Source: Granulicella paludicola (GTDB lineage Bacteria > Acidobacteriota > Terriglobia > Terriglobales > Acidobacteriaceae). Taken from it: a DNA stretch of 64,000 nt. The first letter of the stretch is position 1. Each line of letters begins with the position of its first letter. The stretch spans positions 62,001 to 126,000 of the forward strand of contig NZ_JAGSYC010000025.1 in the NCBI RefSeq assembly GCF_025685545.1. Direction: 5' to 3'. The notes under the pieces are model-generated. The model saw nothing but the letters and a program-made list of their open reading frames with translations, was not told the origin of the DNA and searched no databases. Positions 61,296 through 64,000 of this stretch are shown here, piece after piece. Position numbers and translations under genes: made by a program.

Positions 61296-61347
61296 TGACA
61301 AGGAGGCTTGACATGACAAGGAAGCTTTACGTAAAGTTAACTTGTCA
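61296..61347 (+). promoter_or_regulatory. promoter and XRE operator repeats
   Basis: TTGACA (61308-61313) and TAAAGT (61332-61337) stand 18 bp apart as a promoter. A 34-bp dyad with outer arms TGACAAG / CTTGTCA and inner core CTTTACGTAAAG (61314-61347) overlaps it; 14 of 17 positions are symmetric. A direct repeat of the left arm (TGACAAGGAGGCTT, 61296-61309) precedes it. These look like binding sites of the XRE repressor encoded in the operon. Confidence 0.7.
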
Positions 61348-61351
61348 CTAA
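61313..61351 (+). CDS. possible 12-codon leader peptide
   Basis: MTRKLYVKLTCH is encoded behind a very strong AAGGAGG six bases upstream and ends in TAA 17 bp before the real start of the operon. The SD-ATG block (GGAGGCTTGACATG) is nearly the same as that of the main gene (GGAGGTTGACATG). It is real only if transcription begins further upstream than the promoter at 61308. Confidence 0.3.
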   Translation: MTRKLYVKLTCH

Positions 61352-61367
61352 GTAAGGGGAGGTTGAC

Positions 61368-61793
61368 ATGGGTTGGTTGATACGTTGTGAGAGCGCGGCG
61401 GCTAGACGGTACCAGAGGCGCGCAGCGATTTCGATGTTGTTTTACCTGCTGACGCTGTGGCGTTGCGTTGAGCTGTCAAAGCACACTCACCTGACCGGTT
61501 GGGGTTTGTATGCCCTCGCTCTGCTGCCAGCAATCCCGGTGCTGGTGACTCTCGGGGCGATGGGGCGTTATCTACAGGAAGAGACGGACGAGTACCTTCG
61601 CGTGCAGATGGTGAGGTCTCTGCTTGGCGGGACAGCGGCGCTACTGGTGGTGATCGTGGTGAGCGATTTTCTGCAGACGTTGGCGCATGTTGGAGCGTAT
61701 CCGCCGTTCACGCTGTTCCTGGTGTTCATGGTGGTGTTCGGGCTCACGCAATGTGTTCAGAAGCTGATGAACCGGGTGAAGGACGATGAATAA
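61368..61793 (+). CDS. membrane protein of an XRE-regulated operon
   Basis: The 141-aa protein has four hydrophobic helices (SMLFYLLTLWRCVEL; GLYALALLPAIPVLVTLGA; LLGGTAALLVVIVVSDFLQ; FTLFLVFMVVFGLTQ) with a central YLQEETDEYLRVQMVRS loop. A closely related layout appears in the third gene of the operon. GGGGAGG precedes ATG 61368. Its stop overlaps the start of the XRE gene by 8 bp (ATGAATAA). The function is unknown, but the coupling to a tiny repressor suggests a stress- or signal-responsive membrane module. Confidence 0.8.
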   Translation: MGWLIRCESAAARRYQRRAAISMLFYLLTLWRCVELSKHTHLTGWGLYALALLPAIPVLVTLGAMGRYLQEETDEYLRVQMVRSLLGGTAALLVVIVVSDFLQTLAHVGAYPPFTLFLVFMVVFGLTQCVQKLMNRVKDDE

Positions 61794-61980
61794 CCGTTTG
61801 AAGGTGTTGCGGGCTGAGCTGAACTGGTCGCAGGCGTATCTGGCTGAGAAGCTCGAGGTTTCGCGGCAGAGCGTGAATGCGATCGAGACGGGGAAGTACG
61901 ACCCATCTCTGCCGCTGGCGTTCAAGATCGCGAAGCTGTTCGGGAAGCGGATTGAAGAGATTTTCCAAGAATCTGAATGA
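61786..61980 (+). CDS. minimal XRE-family regulator
   Basis: This 64-aa protein is little more than one helix-turn-helix domain: NRLKVLRAELNWSQAYLAEKLEVSRQSVNAIETGKYDPSLPLAFKIAKLFGKRIEEIF. This is the short XRE group often paired with small membrane proteins. It overlaps the first gene by 8 bp and precedes the third by 18 bp, so it is translated with them. It probably represses its own operon through the dyads at 61296-61347. Confidence 0.92.
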   Translation: MNNRLKVLRAELNWSQAYLAEKLEVSRQSVNAIETGKYDPSLPLAFKIAKLFGKRIEEIFQESE

Positions 61981-61998
61981 GATAGGAAGGCACTTGCG

Positions 61999-62418
61999 AT
62001 GAGAAAGCTTCAGCTTATTTTTGCGTGCGGGTACTCGGCAGAGGACAAAGCTGCGGTAGCGAAATATCGCCAATGGCTACTGGTCGTGTGGCTAGTCGGA
62101 GTGATGCCTTTTACGTGGAAGCACTTCCCAGGGCGACTTGGTTTAGCCGCCTCTGTGGTGGAGGGTTCAAGCTTCGCCGCTGTGCTGATACTGGCGTGGA
62201 TGATTGCTCTACGTAGCGGGGATGAATATCGACGGCTGCTCCTGCAGCGGTCGTTGGCACTGGGAACGGCCATGATGACGGTGGCTCTGAGCGTCTGCGG
62301 CTTTGTAGAGTTTCAGATGCACAGATCACTGGAACTGCCGCTGGGACTGATCCCGGTGGGTCTGGCACTTCTGACGGTTGCGGCGAAACTGATCGTCTTT
62401 CGACGAGCCAACGCGTGA
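61999..62418 (+). CDS. second membrane protein of the XRE operon
   Basis: This 139-aa protein has four hydrophobic segments (WLLVVWLVGVMPFTW; FAAVLILAWMIAL; LGTAMMTVALSVCGFVEF; LGLIPVGLALLTVAAKLIVF) and a short GDEYRRLLLQRSLALG loop. That loop corresponds to TDEYLRVQMVRSLLGG of the first gene, so the two membrane proteins may be distant paralogues forming a heteromeric unit. It begins 18 bp after the XRE stop. No named function. Confidence 0.8.
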   Translation: MRKLQLIFACGYSAEDKAAVAKYRQWLLVVWLVGVMPFTWKHFPGRLGLAASVVEGSSFAAVLILAWMIALRSGDEYRRLLLQRSLALGTAMMTVALSVCGFVEFQMHRSLELPLGLIPVGLALLTVAAKLIVFRRANA

Positions 62419-62505
62419 CAAGTGTCATGTGCGATTGCTGACTCGCGACACTGATGTCTGCGGTTATGCCGCGCGAGGATGGAGTGGAAGGTCAAGGAGG
62501 CGGAG

Positions 62506-63420
62506 ATGAAGGCTTTGCAGTGGTTGGCGACGGCGGTGCTAGTGTTGGCGGGAATCGTGCTCGTGAGGCCTGTGTTGTCGCAGACGGCAGCGAAGGCGGC
62601 GTTTGTGCCGACGCGGTTTACGGTGACGGATTCGGGGACAGCGGGTAAGCCGGATGTGCTGCTGATTCCGGGGCTTTCGAGCTCGAAGGCGGTTTGGGAT
62701 CACGAGGCAGAGTTGCTGGGGCCGAATTATCGGCTGCATGTGGTGCAGGTGGATGGGTTTGCAGGGGCGCCAGCGGGTGGCAACGCTGGCGCGTCGAGTG
62801 CAAACCCAATGCTCCCGGCGATTGTGGAGGAGTTGCACCAGTACATTGCGACCGTCGGGATGAAGCCGGTGGTGGTGGGGCATTCACTGGGCGGGTTGCT
62901 GACGCTGATGTTGGCGGACAAGTATCCGGGTGATGCGCGCAAGCTGATCATTGTGGATGCGCTGCCGTTTTACGGGCTGGTATTCAATCCGGCGGCGACG
63001 GTGGAGAACGTGAAGCCGCAGGCAGATGCGATTGCGCAGCAGATGCTGGCGATGCCGGACGACCAGTTCGTTGCGATGCAACCGATGATGGTGGGCGCGA
63101 TGGTGAGGAATGTCGACGCGCAGAAGCTTGTGGCGGCGAGTTCGGTTGCCAGCGACCGTAGGATCTTTGTGGAGGCGATGGCCGAGGACCTGCAGACGGA
63201 CCTGCGCGGCGATATGGCGAAGATTCAGACGCCTACATTGCTGCTGTATCCGTATGACGCAACGTTTCAGAAGGATGAGGCGAAATACGACGCGGTGTAC
63301 AAGACCTCGTACGCGGGGATGCCGCATGTGACGATGATGCGTGTGGATGATTCGCGGCATTTCATCATGTATGACCAGCCGGAGAGGTTCGATGCGGCTG
63401 TGCAAGCTTTCATCAAGTAA
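62506..63420 (+). CDS. exported alpha/beta hydrolase
   Basis: The 304-aa protein has a signal-anchor or signal peptide (LQWLATAVLVLAGIVLVRPVLSQ), then an alpha/beta hydrolase fold: VLLIPGLSSSKAVWD, the nucleophile elbow VVGHSLGGLLTLMLADKYPG, LLLYPYDATFQKDE near the acid position and VDDSRHFIMYDQPERF with the catalytic His. Between strands 6 and 7 is a helical cap. AAGGAGG five bases before ATG 62506 decides the start. Its natural substrate is unknown. Confidence 0.85.
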   Translation: MKALQWLATAVLVLAGIVLVRPVLSQTAAKAAFVPTRFTVTDSGTAGKPDVLLIPGLSSSKAVWDHEAELLGPNYRLHVVQVDGFAGAPAGGNAGASSANPMLPAIVEELHQYIATVGMKPVVVGHSLGGLLTLMLADKYPGDARKLIIVDALPFYGLVFNPAATVENVKPQADAIAQQMLAMPDDQFVAMQPMMVGAMVRNVDAQKLVAASSVASDRRIFVEAMAEDLQTDLRGDMAKIQTPTLLLYPYDATFQKDEAKYDAVYKTSYAGMPHVTMMRVDDSRHFIMYDQPERFDAAVQAFIK

Positions 63421-63511
63421 AAGCCCTGTTCCATGAGGGTGGGAAAGTCTCTGGAAATTCATAAAAATACCGCGTCGTTATTGGGCGAAGCGCGATAAAC
63501 TAGGAGACGAT

Positions 63512-64000
63512 ATGAAGACCAAAAAAGAACTCCTCTCCAACACAATCCAGCCGATCGACATCATGCAGCACAATGTTGTCTCGCTGGTCGATGCCATGGC
63601 CCCCATGGCGTATAGCTCGCGTGACCTTGCCCGCGCTGCCGGCCTTTTCGAGATGATGGTGCGAGATACCGAGTGCGGCGTAATTCTCTGCCTCGCCGGT
63701 TCGCTGATCTCTGCCGGTCTGCAGAAGCTGATCGTCGACCTGGTCCGCAACAATATGGTCGACGCGATTGTTTCGACCGGCGCGAACATCGTCGATCAGG
63801 ACTTCTTCGAGGCCCTCGGCTACCGCCACTACATCGCTCCCGATGAGTACAAGTACGGCGCGCATGACGGCGAACTGCGCGAGATGCAGATCGACCGCAT
63901 CTATGACACGTTTATCGACGAAGATGAGCTGCGTATCTGCGACGAGACGATTCACCAGATCACCAACTCGCTGGAGCCGCGCGCCTACTCATCGCGTGAG
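63512..64000 (+). CDS. deoxyhypusine-synthase-like protein, partial
   Basis: The gene starts at ATG 63512 (AGGAG at 63502-63506) and runs off the right edge; 163 codons are visible. The protein matches the deoxyhypusine synthase family: MQHNVVSLVDAMAPMAYSSRDLARAAGLFEMM, then CGVILCLAGSLISAGLQKLIVDLVRNNMVDAIVSTGANIVDQDFFEALGYRHY. The family transfers an aminobutyl group from spermidine. Bacteria have no eIF5A, so such bacterial members may act in polyamine metabolism or on another target. The visible part lies in the Rossmann-like NAD-binding core; the catalytic Lys region is beyond the window. Confidence 0.85.
   Translation, partial: MKTKKELLSNTIQPIDIMQHNVVSLVDAMAPMAYSSRDLARAAGLFEMMVRDTECGVILCLAGSLISAGLQKLIVDLVRNNMVDAIVSTGANIVDQDFFEALGYRHYIAPDEYKYGAHDGELREMQIDRIYDTFIDEDELRICDETIHQITNSLEPRAYSSRE

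Overview
The window looks like chromosomal DNA of a soil acidobacterium, probably order Terriglobales and near Granulicella, Terriglobus or Edaphobacter. The evidence is a high G+C content, an acidobacterial-type VWFA-related secreted protein with Gly-rich loops, S53 (pro-kumamolisin) peptidases, carboxypeptidase-regulatory-like secreted proteins, many pectin and plant-polymer genes, and short intergenic palindromic repeats ending in ATGACA. No 16S comparison was possible, so the placement is inference from gene content. No rRNA, tRNA, CRISPR array, prophage or complete insertion sequence was seen.

Layout. 0.4-8.6 kb: DUF421 membrane protein, acetyl-CoA synthetase, a reverse-order HigB/HigA-type toxin-antitoxin pair with a palindromic operator, a VWFA secreted protein, a secreted esterase-like hydrolase and a short-form 6-phosphogluconate dehydrogenase. 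9-20 kb: a periplasmic thioredoxin-like protein, a YihY-type membrane protein, pyruvate kinase, an alpha/beta hydrolase, MutL, a large basic repeat-tailed protein, cytidylate kinase and a cold-shock protein. 20-29.5 kb is respiration and redox: 2-oxoglutarate dehydrogenase E1, a type A2 haem-copper oxidase subunit I with an elaborate leader, an FNR-like regulator, an RNB exoribonuclease and a cyclic-nucleotide-domain/thioredoxin-reductase fusion. 29.5-37 kb is secreted: a free-standing pro-kumamolisin prodomain, a full S53 peptidase, a tandem SGNH acetylesterase, a carboxypeptidase-regulatory-like protein and an alditol-oxidase-like flavoprotein. 37-39.4 kb is a small accessory patch: outer-membrane protein, orphan HigA-like regulator, and an A+T-richer uracil-DNA-glycosylase-like gene behind a dyad that covers its RBS. 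39.4-45.5 kb: phosphoglucomutase, MFS exporter, isochorismatase/MarR operon with a heptamer VNTR, APC permease. 45.7-51.4 kb is one giant collagen-like gene carrying eleven carbohydrate-binding-like modules in higher-order repeats. 51.4-64 kb: a Vps62-like secreted protein, a GH105 pectin hydrolase, a degenerate HPt protein, a PlsC-like acyltransferase, an S1/P1 nuclease, an FkbM methyltransferase, a VapC/Phd-type toxin-antitoxin pair, nicotinate phosphoribosyltransferase, an XRE-regulated membrane-protein operon, an alpha/beta hydrolase and the start of a deoxyhypusine-synthase-like gene cut by the window edge.

How the genes fit together. Central carbon metabolism (acs, gnd, pyk, odhA, pgm) is interleaved with secreted degradation functions. 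Tandem rhamnogalacturonan-acetylesterase-like domains and a GH105 unsaturated uronyl hydrolase point to pectin use. The most interesting regulatory region is the 460-bp odhA-ctaD interval. It has two perfect TGTGA-N6-TCACA sites, an intrinsic-terminator-like hairpin between them, and a Cys-rich small ORF that overlaps the ctaD start codon by ATGA. Just beyond ctaD lies an FNR-like regulator whose recognition helix (SRETVTR) is of the CRP type that reads TGTGA half-sites.

Limits: all calls come from reading the sequence and from family knowledge. No database or structure search was run, start codons are inferred from Shine-Dalgarno spacing, and the small RNA and operator calls are predictions.
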